Assembly (NCBI GenBank): GCA_002451695.1
Contig: DKDC01000030.1
Location: forward strand, 2,196 to 32,807
Length of the DNA: 30,612 nt
Direction: 5' to 3'
DNA from: Prevotellaceae bacterium UBA6858
Lineage (GTDB): Bacteria; Bacteroidota; Bacteroidia; Bacteroidales; Bacteroidaceae
Below are positions 14,221-22,855 of the stretch, piece after piece (positions within the stretch are counted from its first letter, which is position 1; each line of letters opens with the position of its first letter). Made by a program: the position numbers and the translations under genes. A model generated the notes under the pieces. That model ran no database searches, had not been told where the DNA came from, and saw only the letters and a list, made by a program, of their open reading frames with translations.

Positions 14221-16842
14221 ATGAAACATATAACGAGAATAGCCATGCTGGCCGCCGCTGTTTTTGCCGCTGCGGTCATTTGCCGTGCTTCGGTGCAGCG
14301 GGACAGCGTAATCGTGAAGCCCGACATTATTTATTCCACGCAGCAGAACAACTACATCCTTGGCGGGTTTGTTGTTGACGGCGTGGCGAATTACGACGAG
14401 GAGCTGTTGCGCAACATCTCCGAACTAAAAGTGGGGCAGGCCCTCACAATTCCCGGCGCGGACATAACCAACGTGCTGCAGCGTTATTGGAAGCAGAAAA
14501 TATTCAGCGATGTTTCCGTTTCGGCCGACAGCATCGTGGGCAACAAGATATACCTGCACATCAGGCTCGCGGCTCGCCCGAAGATTTCAACGCTCAACTA
14601 CCACGGCGTGAAGAAGTCGCAGCGCGAGGACCTTGACCAGCGTCTCGGGCTCAAGGCCGGAAGCCAGATTTCCCCCGACATTATAGACCGCGCCAAGATA
14701 ATAATCAAACGTTACTTCGAGGAAAAGGGCTACCAGAACGCAAAAATAGAAATCTTGCAGCAGGACGACGTTTCGGCGGCGAACCAGGTGATTGTTGACA
14801 TCAACATCGACAAAAACGAAAAGGTCAAGGTAAAGCACATCTACTTCACGGGCGTGGAGCAGGGCAAGGTGAAGAAGCTGAAAAAGGCAATGAAGAAAAC
14901 CCACGAGGTGAACAAGCTCGCAAACCTGTTCCGCGCAAAAAAGTTCCTGCCCGAGGAATACAAGAAAGACAAAGGTTTCCTTATAGACAAGTATAACGAG
15001 TGGGGCTTCCGCGATGCAATCATAAAGAGCGACAGTGTTGTGCCTTATGACGAGAAGCACGTGGACCTTTACATAAACCTCGAGGAGGGGCAGAAGTATT
15101 ATTTGCGAAACGTGAACTGGGTGGGCAACACGGTTTACAGCTCCGAATCCCTTTCCCGCGCCCTGAAGATGAAGTCGGGCGACGTTTACAACCAGACATT
15201 CCTCAAAAAACGCCTGAACGACGATGAGGACGCAATAGGAAACCAATACTACAACAACGGATACGTTTTCTATAATCTTAATCCTGTTGAGACAAACATT
15301 GACGGCGACTCGATAGATCTTGAAATGCGTATTTACGAGGGACAACAGGCTACGCTCAACCACGTGCGCATCAGCGGCAACAAAAGGGTTTACGAAAACG
15401 TGGTTCGCCGCGAACTGCGCACAAAGCCGGGCGACCTTTTCAGCAAGGAGTCGGTTATGCGCTCAATGCGCGACCTTGCGGCCCTCAACTTCTTCGACCC
15501 CGAAAAAATAGAGCCCGACATCAAGCCCGACCAAGAGAACGGAACGGTGGACATAACCTACAAGCTCGAGCCCAAGCCAAGCGACCAGGTTCAGATATCG
15601 TTCGGCTGGGGCCCCACGGGCATTGTGGGGACTGTGGGATTGAAGTTCACGAATTTCTCCATGCAGAACCTTTTCAACAGCAAGAACCGCCGCGCCCTCT
15701 TCCCGCAGGGTGATGGGCAGCAGCTCTCGCTTTCGGCGCAGACCAACGGAACGTATTACCAGAACTACTCGTTCAACTTCCTCGACCCATGGTTTGGAGG
15801 CAAGCGCCCCAACTCCCTTTCGCTTTCGGCTTTCTTCTCGAAGCAGACTGACGTGAACAGCAACTACTACAACAGCTCGTATTGGAACAACTACCAGAGC
15901 TACCTTTACGGCTACGGTACATCTGGCGGCTATTACAACAACTACAACTATTACGACCCCGACAAATATGTCAAGATATACGGCGTTTCGCTCGGATGGG
16001 GCAAACGTCTGCGCTGGCCCGACGACTATTTCTCGCTTACTGCGGAAGCCACATTCCAGAGGTACGACCTGAAGTCGTGGCAGTACTTCATCATTACCGA
16101 TGGTAACTGTAACAATTTCAACCTAAGCCTGACCCTTTCGCGCAATTCCGTTGACAACCCGATTTTCCCGCGCAGAGGTTCCGACTTCGTGCTTTCGGTT
16201 GCGGCCACCCCGCCATATTCGCTTTGGGACGGCAAGAACTACGGAAGCCTTGCACGCGATTACCGCGCCGCCTCATACAGCAAGGAGATGCAGGAGAAAT
16301 ACCGTTGGGTGGAGTACCACAAATGGAAGTTCAAGCTCCGCACATACACCGCGCTCACCGGCAAGAACAAATGCCCGGTGCTGATGACGCGCACGGACTT
16401 CGGCATTCTCGGACATTACAACAAATACAAAAAATCGCCGTTCGAGACATTCTATATGGGCGGCGACGGAATGTCGGGCTACTCCTCGGGATACGCCACC
16501 GAGACAATCGGACTTCGCGGATACGAGAACGGATGCCTCACGCCCTACGGCGCGGAGGGTTACGCCTACAGCCGAATGACGCTCGAACTGCGCTATCCTC
16601 TGATGCTTAAAGGGCAGACAAACATCTACGCCCTTGCGTTTGCCGAGGGCGGGAACGCATGGAACGATGTCAAGAAGTTCAATCCATTCGACATGAAACG
16701 CTCCGCCGGTGCAGGTGTGCGTGTGTTCCTCCCCATGGTGGGACTCATGGGCATCGACTGGGCATACGGCTTCGACAAGGTGTTCGGGTCAAACAAGAAC
16801 GGCGGTTCGCACATACACTTCATCATAGGCCAGGAATTCTAA
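14221..16842 (+). CDS. bamA: Outer-membrane protein assembly factor BamA
   Basis: An 873-residue Omp85 protein that inserts beta-barrels into the outer membrane. A signal peptide (MKHITRIAMLAAAVFAAAVI) leads into about five POTRA domains (residues roughly 45-450); repeated patterns such as GYQNAKIEI, KVKVKHIYFTGV, YYLRNVNWVGNTVYSS and NHVRISGNKRVYENVVRREL mark their strands. A C-terminal 16-strand barrel follows, with the GLRGYE motif of the Omp85 L6 loop (VRGF/IRGY type) and a terminal phenylalanine (IIGQEF) typical of BAM substrates. An unusual Tyr/Asn/Gly-rich loop occurs at residues 544-583. A near -7 box TGAATTTG lies at 14191-14198, so an extra promoter is possible. Two OmpH chaperone genes follow. 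Confidence 0.95.
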   Translation: MKHITRIAMLAAAVFAAAVICRASVQRDSVIVKPDIIYSTQQNNYILGGFVVDGVANYDEELLRNISELKVGQALTIPGADITNVLQRYWKQKIFSDVSVSADSIVGNKIYLHIRLAARPKISTLNYHGVKKSQREDLDQRLGLKAGSQISPDIIDRAKIIIKRYFEEKGYQNAKIEILQQDDVSAANQVIVDINIDKNEKVKVKHIYFTGVEQGKVKKLKKAMKKTHEVNKLANLFRAKKFLPEEYKKDKGFLIDKYNEWGFRDAIIKSDSVVPYDEKHVDLYINLEEGQKYYLRNVNWVGNTVYSSESLSRALKMKSGDVYNQTFLKKRLNDDEDAIGNQYYNNGYVFYNLNPVETNIDGDSIDLEMRIYEGQQATLNHVRISGNKRVYENVVRRELRTKPGDLFSKESVMRSMRDLAALNFFDPEKIEPDIKPDQENGTVDITYKLEPKPSDQVQISFGWGPTGIVGTVGLKFTNFSMQNLFNSKNRRALFPQGDGQQLSLSAQTNGTYYQNYSFNFLDPWFGGKRPNSLSLSAFFSKQTDVNSNYYNSSYWNNYQSYLYGYGTSGGYYNNYNYYDPDKYVKIYGVSLGWGKRLRWPDDYFSLTAEATFQRYDLKSWQYFIITDGNCNNFNLSLTLSRNSVDNPIFPRRGSDFVLSVAATPPYSLWDGKNYGSLARDYRAASYSKEMQEKYRWVEYHKWKFKLRTYTALTGKNKCPVLMTRTDFGILGHYNKYKKSPFETFYMGGDGMSGYSSGYATETIGLRGYENGCLTPYGAEGYAYSRMTLELRYPLMLKGQTNIYALAFAEGGNAWNDVKKFNPFDMKRSAGAGVRVFLPMVGLMGIDWAYGFDKVFGSNKNGGSHIHFIIGQEF

Positions 16843-16874
16843 AACGTAATACAAATCATTAAAAACAGGCAGAC

Positions 16875-17399
16875 ATGAAACCATTACGTAACCTTATCAT
16901 CGCGCTGGCGGCATCGTTCGGCTGCCTTGCGTCGGCGCAGGCGCAGAAATATGCTCTTGTGGACATGGAGTACATTCTCAAGAACATTCCCGCATACGAG
17001 CGCGCCAACGAACAGCTCAACCAGCAGTCGAAGAAATGGCAGGCGGAGGTCGAGGCCGTGCAGAACCAGGCGCAGACCCTATACAAAAACTACCAGAACG
17101 AGTCGGTGTTCCTTTCCGCCGAACAGAAAAAGCAGCGCGAACAGGCAATCGTTGACAAGGAAAAGGAGGCGGCCGAGCTGAAGCGCAAGTATTTCGCCCC
17201 CGAAGGCGAGCTGTTCAAAAAGCGTGAGAGCCTTGTGCAGCCCATACAGGACGAAATTTACAACGCCGTAAAGGAAATTGCGCAGAACAAGGGCTTCCAG
17301 CTCATCCTCGACCGCGCCTCCGACACCGCGATTATTTTCGCCTCGCCCAAGATAGACATTTCAAACGAGGTACTCGCCAAATTAGGCTATTCCAATTAA
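16875..17399 (+). CDS. ompH: OmpH/Skp-family periplasmic chaperone (first copy)
   Basis: A 174-residue Skp-like protein with a signal peptide (MKPLRNLIIALAASFGCLAS, cleavage near AQAQK). It starts with KYALVDMEYILKNIPAYERA, the usual first strand and helix, then long charged helices (about residues 45-120) that form the coiled-coil arms of the trimer. The C-terminal strand region QLILDRASDTAIIFASPKIDIS closes the body. Skp/OmpH holds unfolded outer-membrane proteins in the periplasm for BamA, whose gene lies 32 nt upstream. It is followed by a second, different ompH gene. Confidence 0.92.
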   Translation: MKPLRNLIIALAASFGCLASAQAQKYALVDMEYILKNIPAYERANEQLNQQSKKWQAEVEAVQNQAQTLYKNYQNESVFLSAEQKKQREQAIVDKEKEAAELKRKYFAPEGELFKKRESLVQPIQDEIYNAVKEIAQNKGFQLILDRASDTAIIFASPKIDISNEVLAKLGYSN

Positions 17400-17405
17400 T
17401 ATCAT

Positions 17406-17413
17406 TATATTTG
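17406..17413 (+). promoter_or_regulatory. Candidate internal -7 box before the second ompH
   Basis: TATATTTG matches TAnnTTTG right after the first ompH stop; the -33 region is weak (ATTA). The 60-nt gap is wider than a simple operon needs, so the second ompH may also be transcribed on its own. Confidence 0.45.
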
Positions 17414-17459
17414 CACCCCATACAAAACGGAATATAAATAAGAAAACCAACAATAAACA

Positions 17460-17957
17460 ATGAAAAAGGTAATTCTAACGGCTCTTCTGTTCTTACCGCT
17501 GAGCCTCTTTGCGCAGAAATTCGGACATTTCGATTCTTCTGAAATAGTTAAGGCAATGCCCGAATACGCCAAGTCGCAGACCGAAATCCAGAACCTCTCA
17601 AAGCAGTTCGAGGACGAAATCAAGCGTATGCAGGACGAGCTTACAAAGAAGGGACAGGAATACGACCGCCAGCACGACTCGCTCCCCGACAACGTTAAGA
17701 AACGCCGCGAGCAGGAGCTTCAGGAGCTTTACCAGCGCATACAGCAGACATCAAACGATGACCGCGACTCCCTTCAGGCGGCTTCGGCAAACAAGATGCG
17801 CGAAATCACGCAGAAAATCGTGAACGCCGTAAAGGCAGTGGGCGATGAGGGCAAGTATGTTTACATCATGGACACCACGGGCGGCATCCCCTACATCAGC
17901 AAGAGCCTCAGCGAGGACGTAACAAAGAAAATCCGCGAAAAGCTCGGCTTGAAATAA
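17460..17957 (+). CDS. ompH: OmpH/Skp-family periplasmic chaperone (second copy)
   Basis: A 165-residue paralogue with a signal peptide (MKKVILTALLFLPLSLFAQK) and the same plan: a first strand FGHFDSSEIVKAMPEY, a long coiled-coil centre (residues about 40-115, rich in E, K and Q) and a C-terminal YVYIMDTTGGIPYIS strand pair. It is diverged from the first copy, so this is an old duplication rather than a recent one. Tandem ompH genes behind bamA are common in Bacteroidales. In related genomes murI usually follows; here a terminator comes directly after. Confidence 0.92.
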   Translation: MKKVILTALLFLPLSLFAQKFGHFDSSEIVKAMPEYAKSQTEIQNLSKQFEDEIKRMQDELTKKGQEYDRQHDSLPDNVKKRREQELQELYQRIQQTSNDDRDSLQAASANKMREITQKIVNAVKAVGDEGKYVYIMDTTGGIPYISKSLSEDVTKKIREKLGLK

Positions 17958-17982
17958 GCCGGCGGCGGTATAGGAAATTATG

Positions 17983-18014
17983 AGGCGCATTTCCCAAAGG
18001 GAGTGCGCCTTTTT
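17983..18014 (+). terminator. Intrinsic terminator of the envelope operon
   Basis: AGGCGCA (17983-17989) pairs with TGCGCCT (18004-18010); inside it TCCC pairs with GGGA around AAA, and TTTTT follows. This is a textbook stem with T tract 25 nt after the second ompH stop. Confidence 0.85.
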
Positions 18015-18077
18015 GTTTGCAGTTTTTTTCCAGAGAATACGGAAAAGCCAACAATAACCGGGCGCAGCAATACCAAA

Positions 18078-18585
18078 CAGACAGAAGCCATGAATATGAA
18101 AGAGAAAAATATCTTTTCTGTTGTCAGAAACGGACTGTATGACCAATATCAGGAATCAATAAAAAGCGTGGACGTTAATTGCCGGAATGAGTACGGTCAA
18201 AACCTTCTGCAAGAGGCGATAAGTTCAAACAGGGACGACATTGCTGTCGATTTGGTGGATAGGGGAATAGATGTCAATCACCAGGATTGCCAAGGGCTGA
18301 CTCCGTTACACTTTTGTGCGCAATATCTTAATATCCGCGTTGCGGTGCTTTTGCTGAATAATAAGGCTGATGTAAATGCAACCGATACATACGGAAACAA
18401 CCCGTTGTGGACTGCGGTGTTTAATGCGGGCGACGATTACCGAATGGTGGAATTGCTCGTGAGACACGGTGCTGACGCATTGCATAAAAACAACGCCAAT
18501 CGCTCGCCTCTTGATTTCGCGCGGCAAATTGAGGATGCGGACATGATAAAAATCCTTTTGGATAAGGAATGACCAGACAGAAGCC
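18078..18585 (+). repeat. 12-bp direct repeat flanking the ankyrin gene
   Basis: CAGACAGAAGCC occurs at 18078-18089, ending one base before the ATG, and again at 18574-18585, beginning one base after the stop. The ORF is thus exactly bracketed, as a gene cassette in a repeat-separated array would be. Chance is not excluded for a 12-mer. Confidence 0.5.
18090..18572 (+). CDS. Small ankyrin-repeat protein
   Basis: A 160-residue cytoplasmic protein without signal peptide, made of about four ankyrin repeats. Seen are VDVNCRNEYGQNLLQEAI, GIDVNHQDCQGLTPLHFCAQ, KADVNATDTYGNNPLWTAVF and GADALHKNNANRSPLDFARQ; the TPLH(F) core is intact in the second. Ankyrin repeats bind other proteins; the partner is unknown. 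Comparable solitary ankyrin genes in Bacteroidales sit among immunity-like or defence genes, and this one lies next to the restriction-modification module, but a link is only suggested by position. The ATG at 18090 is preferred to an upstream frame extension that reads through the terminator. The gene is bordered by a 12-bp direct repeat at both ends. Confidence 0.85.
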   Translation: MNMKEKNIFSVVRNGLYDQYQESIKSVDVNCRNEYGQNLLQEAISSNRDDIAVDLVDRGIDVNHQDCQGLTPLHFCAQYLNIRVAVLLLNNKADVNATDTYGNNPLWTAVFNAGDDYRMVELLVRHGADALHKNNANRSPLDFARQIEDADMIKILLDKE

Positions 18586-18639
18586 GGAAAATGTAACACG
18601 CTGATACACAGACGCAGAACGCGAAAATAAAAGAGCTTG

Positions 18640-18766
18640 TAAGCGTTTGGATTTCAGTGCGTTGCAAACCGCAAGAAAAAGGTCTGATGTAATTTGAATT
18701 ACATCAGACATAATTTTTCCCACGTCCCATGTAGTTTTTCTTATGTCCCATGTGGTTTTGGTTCTT
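18640..18766 (+). repeat. Dispersed 21-bp tandem array, copy C
   Basis: Units start at 18682, 18703, 18724 and 18745. In the second unit the head is inverted (ATCAGAC instead of GTCTGAT), which makes units one and two a perfect 13-bp inverted repeat (18682-18694 with 18697-18709). The upstream leader is altered (TTGCAAACCGCAAG). The copy lies in the 18573-19005 gap between the ankyrin gene and the restriction-modification module; the rest of that gap shows only the methylase promoter. Confidence 0.8.
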
Positions 18767-18957
18767 TTTGTATGCCGCTTTCGTAAAAACGGCAGGGGCA
18801 TCGCTAATAGCACACCGCCATACACCGCTTACCCTGCCGAACGCATCCTTGTCATGCTTGAGTAGCCGCAGTTAGGGCAAACTTGTTTTGTAATACGAAA
18901 GGGCCGTTCGGGAAAATAATTTTGTCTTTTTGCCTTCTTCGCGGTGGAAATTGTTTG

Positions 18958-18980
18958 TAACTTTGTCAACAGTTGTCAAC
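18958..18980 (+). promoter_or_regulatory. -7 box and overlapping direct-repeat operator of the R-M operon
   Basis: TAACTTTG (18958-18965) is a -7 box; no well-spaced -33 TTTG is seen. TTGTCAAC occurs twice in the same direction at 18963-18970 and 18973-18980, 10 bp (one helical turn) apart, covering the end of the -7 box and the expected transcription start near 18972. A regulator bound there would block transcription; the first gene product carries an XRE-type helix-turn-helix. Confidence 0.55.
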
Positions 18981-19005
18981 AAAAACAGCAGGTCTCCGCA
19001 CCAAT

Positions 19006-20376
19006 ATGTACACTTTAGGACGAATACTGAAAGAAATAAGAAAAGACAGGAATATCCCTCTGTTGTCAGTGCAACGGCGTTCCGGCATAGACCAAACGCT
19101 GTTGAGCAGAATTGAGAACGGACACAGGCTTCCCACGGTAGAACAGCTAAAATTGCTTTCGCAAATTTACGGATTTGACGAGCGCAAACTGTTGGTGCAA
19201 CGCGAAAGCGACAGAATTGTCAGCACAATGGAGTATTCTGACATAGCGTCAGAAACGTTCCAGGCCGCAGAAAACAAAATAAAATATGGCACACGGTATT
19301 TGTCGCTGTTCCAAGAAACGATTTTCCCGCATCCCATTAGTTTGGAAAGCCGCCGGTACATTGGAAGCAAAGCGAAGCTTACTGACTGGATTATGACAAC
19401 AGTAAAATCCCATGCGATGGACGCACACACTTTTTGCGACCTTTTTGCGGGAACCGGCTCTGTCGCCCATAAGGCTATCGGAATGTTTGACAAAGTAATC
19501 GTCAACGATTTCCTGTATTCAAACAACGTTATCTATAAAGCGTTTTTAGGAAAAGGAGAATGGAGACGCGACAAAATGCATGACATTATATCATATTACA
19601 ATTCCATAGACCCTGCCACCCTGCACGACAATTATTTTTCCGCAAACTACGGCGGGAAATTCTTTGAATATAATCTGTCAAAGGTTATAGGCTATATCCG
19701 TCAGGACATAGAGGACATGAGGCATGAATTGTCCGAAAAAGAATATTGCATCCTTTTGGCGACGTTGATTTACAACATAGACAAACAGGCAAACACCGTT
19801 GGACATTTTGACGCATATATTAAAAAGCCTATCAAGGAGCAGCCTTTGCGAATGCGTTTGATAGATGCGCGAAGCTACGGCAATGTGGAAATACACAGAA
19901 GCGACTCCAATGAACTTGTCCGTACCTTAAATGCGGATGTCATCTATATTGACCCGCCGTACAATTCACGGCAGTATTGCCGCTTTTACCATTTGTATGA
20001 AACGCTCGTAAAATGGGACAAGCCCATATTGTATGGCACTGCTCTTAAACCGGCCCCGGAAAACATGAGCAGGTATTGCACAAGCAAAGCTGTTTATTCT
20101 TTTGAAGATTTGGTTGCAAACGCAAGCGCAAGGTATCTGGCTGTTTCCTACAACAATACGTACCATTCAAAAAGCAAGTCTTCAGAAAATAAGATTCGTT
20201 TGGAGGATATCATGCGCATCCTTGAAAAATGCGGGAAAACGACTGTATATGAGCACAGTCATGCCGCGTTCAACACAGGAAAAACAGAATTTGCAGACCA
20301 TAAAGAGCTTCTGTTCATTACTCAAGTCGATGAAAAAAGAAAAAGTAAATCGTTCGCCTCTATTTTACGTTGGTGA
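19006..20376 (+). CDS. XRE-type HTH fused to D12-class N6-adenine DNA methyltransferase
   Basis: A 456-residue two-part protein. Residues about 4-62 form an XRE/Cro helix-turn-helix (LGRILKEIRKDRNIPLLSVQ, then SRIENGHRLPTVEQL). Residues about 115-440 form an adenine methyltransferase with RRYIGSKAKL (117-126), motif I DLFAGTGSV (145-153, S-adenosylmethionine binding), motif IV DPPYN (316-320, catalytic) and a SYNN segment near 381. The YIGSK/DPPYNSRQY style resembles the methylases paired with type IIS enzymes such as FokI. It would methylate adenine in the site of the AlwI-type nuclease encoded downstream. The ATG at 19006 is chosen over an upstream non-ATG start at 18973 because that one lies at the predicted transcription start. 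The HTH suggests self-regulation. It overlaps the next gene by 47 nt. Confidence 0.88.
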   Translation: MYTLGRILKEIRKDRNIPLLSVQRRSGIDQTLLSRIENGHRLPTVEQLKLLSQIYGFDERKLLVQRESDRIVSTMEYSDIASETFQAAENKIKYGTRYLSLFQETIFPHPISLESRRYIGSKAKLTDWIMTTVKSHAMDAHTFCDLFAGTGSVAHKAIGMFDKVIVNDFLYSNNVIYKAFLGKGEWRRDKMHDIISYYNSIDPATLHDNYFSANYGGKFFEYNLSKVIGYIRQDIEDMRHELSEKEYCILLATLIYNIDKQANTVGHFDAYIKKPIKEQPLRMRLIDARSYGNVEIHRSDSNELVRTLNADVIYIDPPYNSRQYCRFYHLYETLVKWDKPILYGTALKPAPENMSRYCTSKAVYSFEDLVANASARYLAVSYNNTYHSKSKSSENKIRLEDIMRILEKCGKTTVYEHSHAAFNTGKTEFADHKELLFITQVDEKRKSKSFASILRW

Positions 20377-21238
20377 CAAATATAAACTTATAAGCGAAAT
20401 CAAATCACACTTTCCCCAGCATATACGATGCTTTGTAGAACCGTTTGTCGGCGGAGGTTCAGTGTTTTTGAACGTGAGCGCGGAAAAATTCATTTTGAAC
20501 GATTTGGATTCAAACGTCATTGCGATTCATAAATTTCTTTCATCGCAAATCGGGCATGAGGCAGAATTCTTCGATGCGGTGTTCAAGATTATTGATTATT
20601 ATGGCCTTTCGTGTTCATGCCGCCACAACGACATCCCCCAAGAACTTAAATTGACATTCAAAAAAACATACTTTGCCAAGTTCAACAAAAACGGATTTTG
20701 CCAATTGAGAAACGATTTCAACACAGCACACCAAAAGGAGACAATTCTTCTGTACGTCCTGCTGATTTACGGTTTCAACCGTATGCTGCGGTTTAACGGA
20801 AAAGGAGACTACAACCTGCCTGTCGGCAATGTTGATTTCAATCAAAACACTTACAACGCCTTGATGGGTTACTTCAATGAGGTGGCAAACAAAAACGTAC
20901 AATGGCACAATCAAGATTTCCGCAAATTCTTTAAGGGGCTGAAACTTTCTGCCAACGACTTCGTTTACTTAGACCCTCCTTACTTGATAACATTCAGTGA
21001 ATATAACAAACATTGGAACGAACAGGCGGAAAAGGACTTGCTTAAGATTCTTGATTGGTTTTCAGAGAAAAATATTAAATTCGCAATATCAAATGTTACC
21101 TATTATAAAGGCAAAGAAAATTCCATTTTTCTTAATTGGTCGGACAAATACCAGGTTCATTCAATCAAAAGCAATTACATCAGCTATCACGACAATACAA
21201 ACAAAACGCTTAACGAAGTTCTGGTAACAAACTATTGA
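20330..21238 (+). CDS. Dam-like N6-adenine DNA methyltransferase (D12 class)
   Basis: A 302-residue enzyme of the Dam/DpnM group that transfers methyl from S-adenosylmethionine to adenine. Motifs are the N-terminal FYVGDKYKLISEI (normally xWxGGKxxL in Dam), motif I FVEPFVGGGSVFLNV (residues 35-49), LNDLD (56-60) and catalytic DPPY (215-218) followed by LITFSEYNKHWN. The frame begins upstream, but those residues overlap the first methylase; the ATG at 20330 (MKKEKVNRSPLFYVGDKYK) fits the family length. Two adenine methylases are expected for an asymmetric site such as GGATC, one per strand, which fits the AlwI-type nuclease 2 nt downstream. The target cannot be proven by eye. Confidence 0.9.
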   Translation: MKKEKVNRSPLFYVGDKYKLISEIKSHFPQHIRCFVEPFVGGGSVFLNVSAEKFILNDLDSNVIAIHKFLSSQIGHEAEFFDAVFKIIDYYGLSCSCRHNDIPQELKLTFKKTYFAKFNKNGFCQLRNDFNTAHQKETILLYVLLIYGFNRMLRFNGKGDYNLPVGNVDFNQNTYNALMGYFNEVANKNVQWHNQDFRKFFKGLKLSANDFVYLDPPYLITFSEYNKHWNEQAEKDLLKILDWFSEKNIKFAISNVTYYKGKENSIFLNWSDKYQVHSIKSNYISYHDNTNKTLNEVLVTNY

Positions 21239-21240
21239 TT

Positions 21241-22260
21241 ATGGAACATTCTGCAAAGTACAAGCCATTGCTTTACACTACAACCATCCGCAACCCGGAA
21301 AGGTTTAAGGATTTCATGCATATACTCAAGCGGTTTGATGGAGAAATCCTTACAGAGAACACCATAAAAGCCTTTGAGATGGAACTTTTCAAGGTCGGGC
21401 TTTTCCGCCCGGCGAAACTGCCGGAAGTTGTTAAAAAGAAATGGTCAACCACGAGAAAAGGCGAATTTGCAGAAAAGCCACTAACAGATGCAGAAGCGGA
21501 AGAAATATATAATATGAACGATCCTGAGTGTAACGCAGATATAAAAGGACACAAAGAAGCCGGTTTCCCCCATGGTTGGCCCAGCAGGTTTGACACTCAA
21601 CTAAAACTGATGAAAGTCCTTGGATTTGTTTATTACAACATGGACGAGCCTGTCAAATTTTCCCCAACAGGAAATTGCCTCGCATCAAGTGTGAGTATAA
21701 AAACAAGCACCAACGGCATCTCCCGCGAAATCGTAAATCCACAATATGAGAAAATGGCGTTTATGCAGGCTTTTGCAAAACAGCAAAGGTGCAATCCTTT
21801 TATAAAGGAGCTGAACGACAATATTCCTCTTATTCTGCTTTTGCAGGTAATAAAATGTCTCAACGCAGATTCCGAATTCAATGGCAGCGGCATTTCCTAC
21901 AAAGAAATACCATTAATCCTTTTCTGGAAGGACAACAACGCCCAAAAGCTGTATCATAGAATCAGACAGCTTCGCAAAGAATATGGCTACACCCCCTCAA
22001 GCGAGACTATTGAAGATATTTGTGTCAATGAAATATCTGGTGGGTATAAAAAATTCAGCCTCAAGTCAATCGTTTCTGAATACCCGGATGACTTCGTACG
22101 TAAAATGCGTATGACAGGATTAATATCTTTTCGTGGCGGAGGCCGTTTTATTGACATAAACCATAAGGAAGACGAAAGAGTCTGCTATATAATTGAGAAC
22201 TATGCAAGGTATGAAAAATACGCCACCCCGGCAGTACTTCGACTATATGGCAAAGATTGA
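21241..22260 (+). pseudogene. AlwI-family type II restriction endonuclease, N-terminal part (frame broken)
   Basis: A 339-residue reading frame starting MEHSAKYKPLLYTTTIRNPE. The TTTIRNPERFKDFMHILKRF segment near the N-terminus is typical of AlwI-type restriction enzymes, with FPHGWPSRFDTQLKLMKVLG and QVIKCLNADSEFNG following. AlwI cleaves beside the asymmetric site GGATC. The frame ends 22260 with ENYARYEKYATPAVLRLYGKD, whereas the natural continuation (QYFDYMAKIDNNLFS) lies in the +1 frame from about 22230. A CCCC run at 22226-22229 is the likely place of the shift. Removing one base would give a protein of about 537 residues, a plausible full length. The gene may be inactivated, wrongly sequenced, or frame-switched. 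It starts 2 nt after the Dam-like gene. Confidence 0.78.
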
Positions 22261-22855
22261 CAACAATCTGTTTTCCATTAAAACTGTTGAAACGCCTAAA
22301 GCCAATGTGGCCAAAAAACTTTCTGAGCTTGCCAAAGCCTATTCATGGGATTCTATAAAAACAGAACTAAACAACTTGGCCAGAAAAAGATCCTCCAAGC
22401 ACAATGTCTTGAAATTCATTGCAGCTCCCGCCCGGTTGGAATTTTTAACGGCCCTCGCCATAAAATCAAAAATGCCGGATGTACAAGTAATTCCCAACTA
22501 CCCATGCGATGACGAAGGATTGCCTACATCAGCAGCCGGTGGTAATATCGGAGACATTGAGTGCTACGAAAATTCCAACGGAGTTCTCGTAGAGGCAACC
22601 ATGGCGGAAGGCCGACAGCAAACAATAATGGAAGTATGGCCAATAGAACGGCATCTTGAAGATTTCAGGCAAAACCCCGGATGCTCGGAAGCCCAATGTA
22701 TATTTGTAGCCCCAACAATATTTAATGACACTGCACGGCAAATCGGTTATGTCCAATATGACAAAGGACTTGTAATCAGGCCATACCAAATCAGCGATTT
22801 TATAAATTATATGGAATCAACAAACAGGCTTTACGTACAGGCACAACACGGATGA
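22202..22855 (+). pseudogene. AlwI-family type II restriction endonuclease, C-terminal catalytic part (frame +1)
   Basis: This frame overlaps the N-terminal part by about 60 nt and carries the rest of the AlwI-type enzyme. RPARLEFLTALAIK-like residues, then NYPCDDEGLPTSAAGGNIGD, then ECYENSNGVLVEATMAEGRQ are seen. The Asp of GDIECY and the Glu of LVEATM are candidate metal-binding residues of a PD-(D/E)xK-like nuclease core; this assignment is inference. ATGs at 22202 and 22211 could start a separate polypeptide, but the segment starting YFDYMAKID reads as a continuation of the upstream protein, so a single broken gene is more likely than a genuine two-subunit enzyme. It ends the restriction-modification operon. 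Confidence 0.75.

Noticed and set aside
12724..14229. Leftward open frame of 501 codons
   Set aside because: Spans DUF6089 and uppS on the opposite strand; those have clear family motifs, this one has none.
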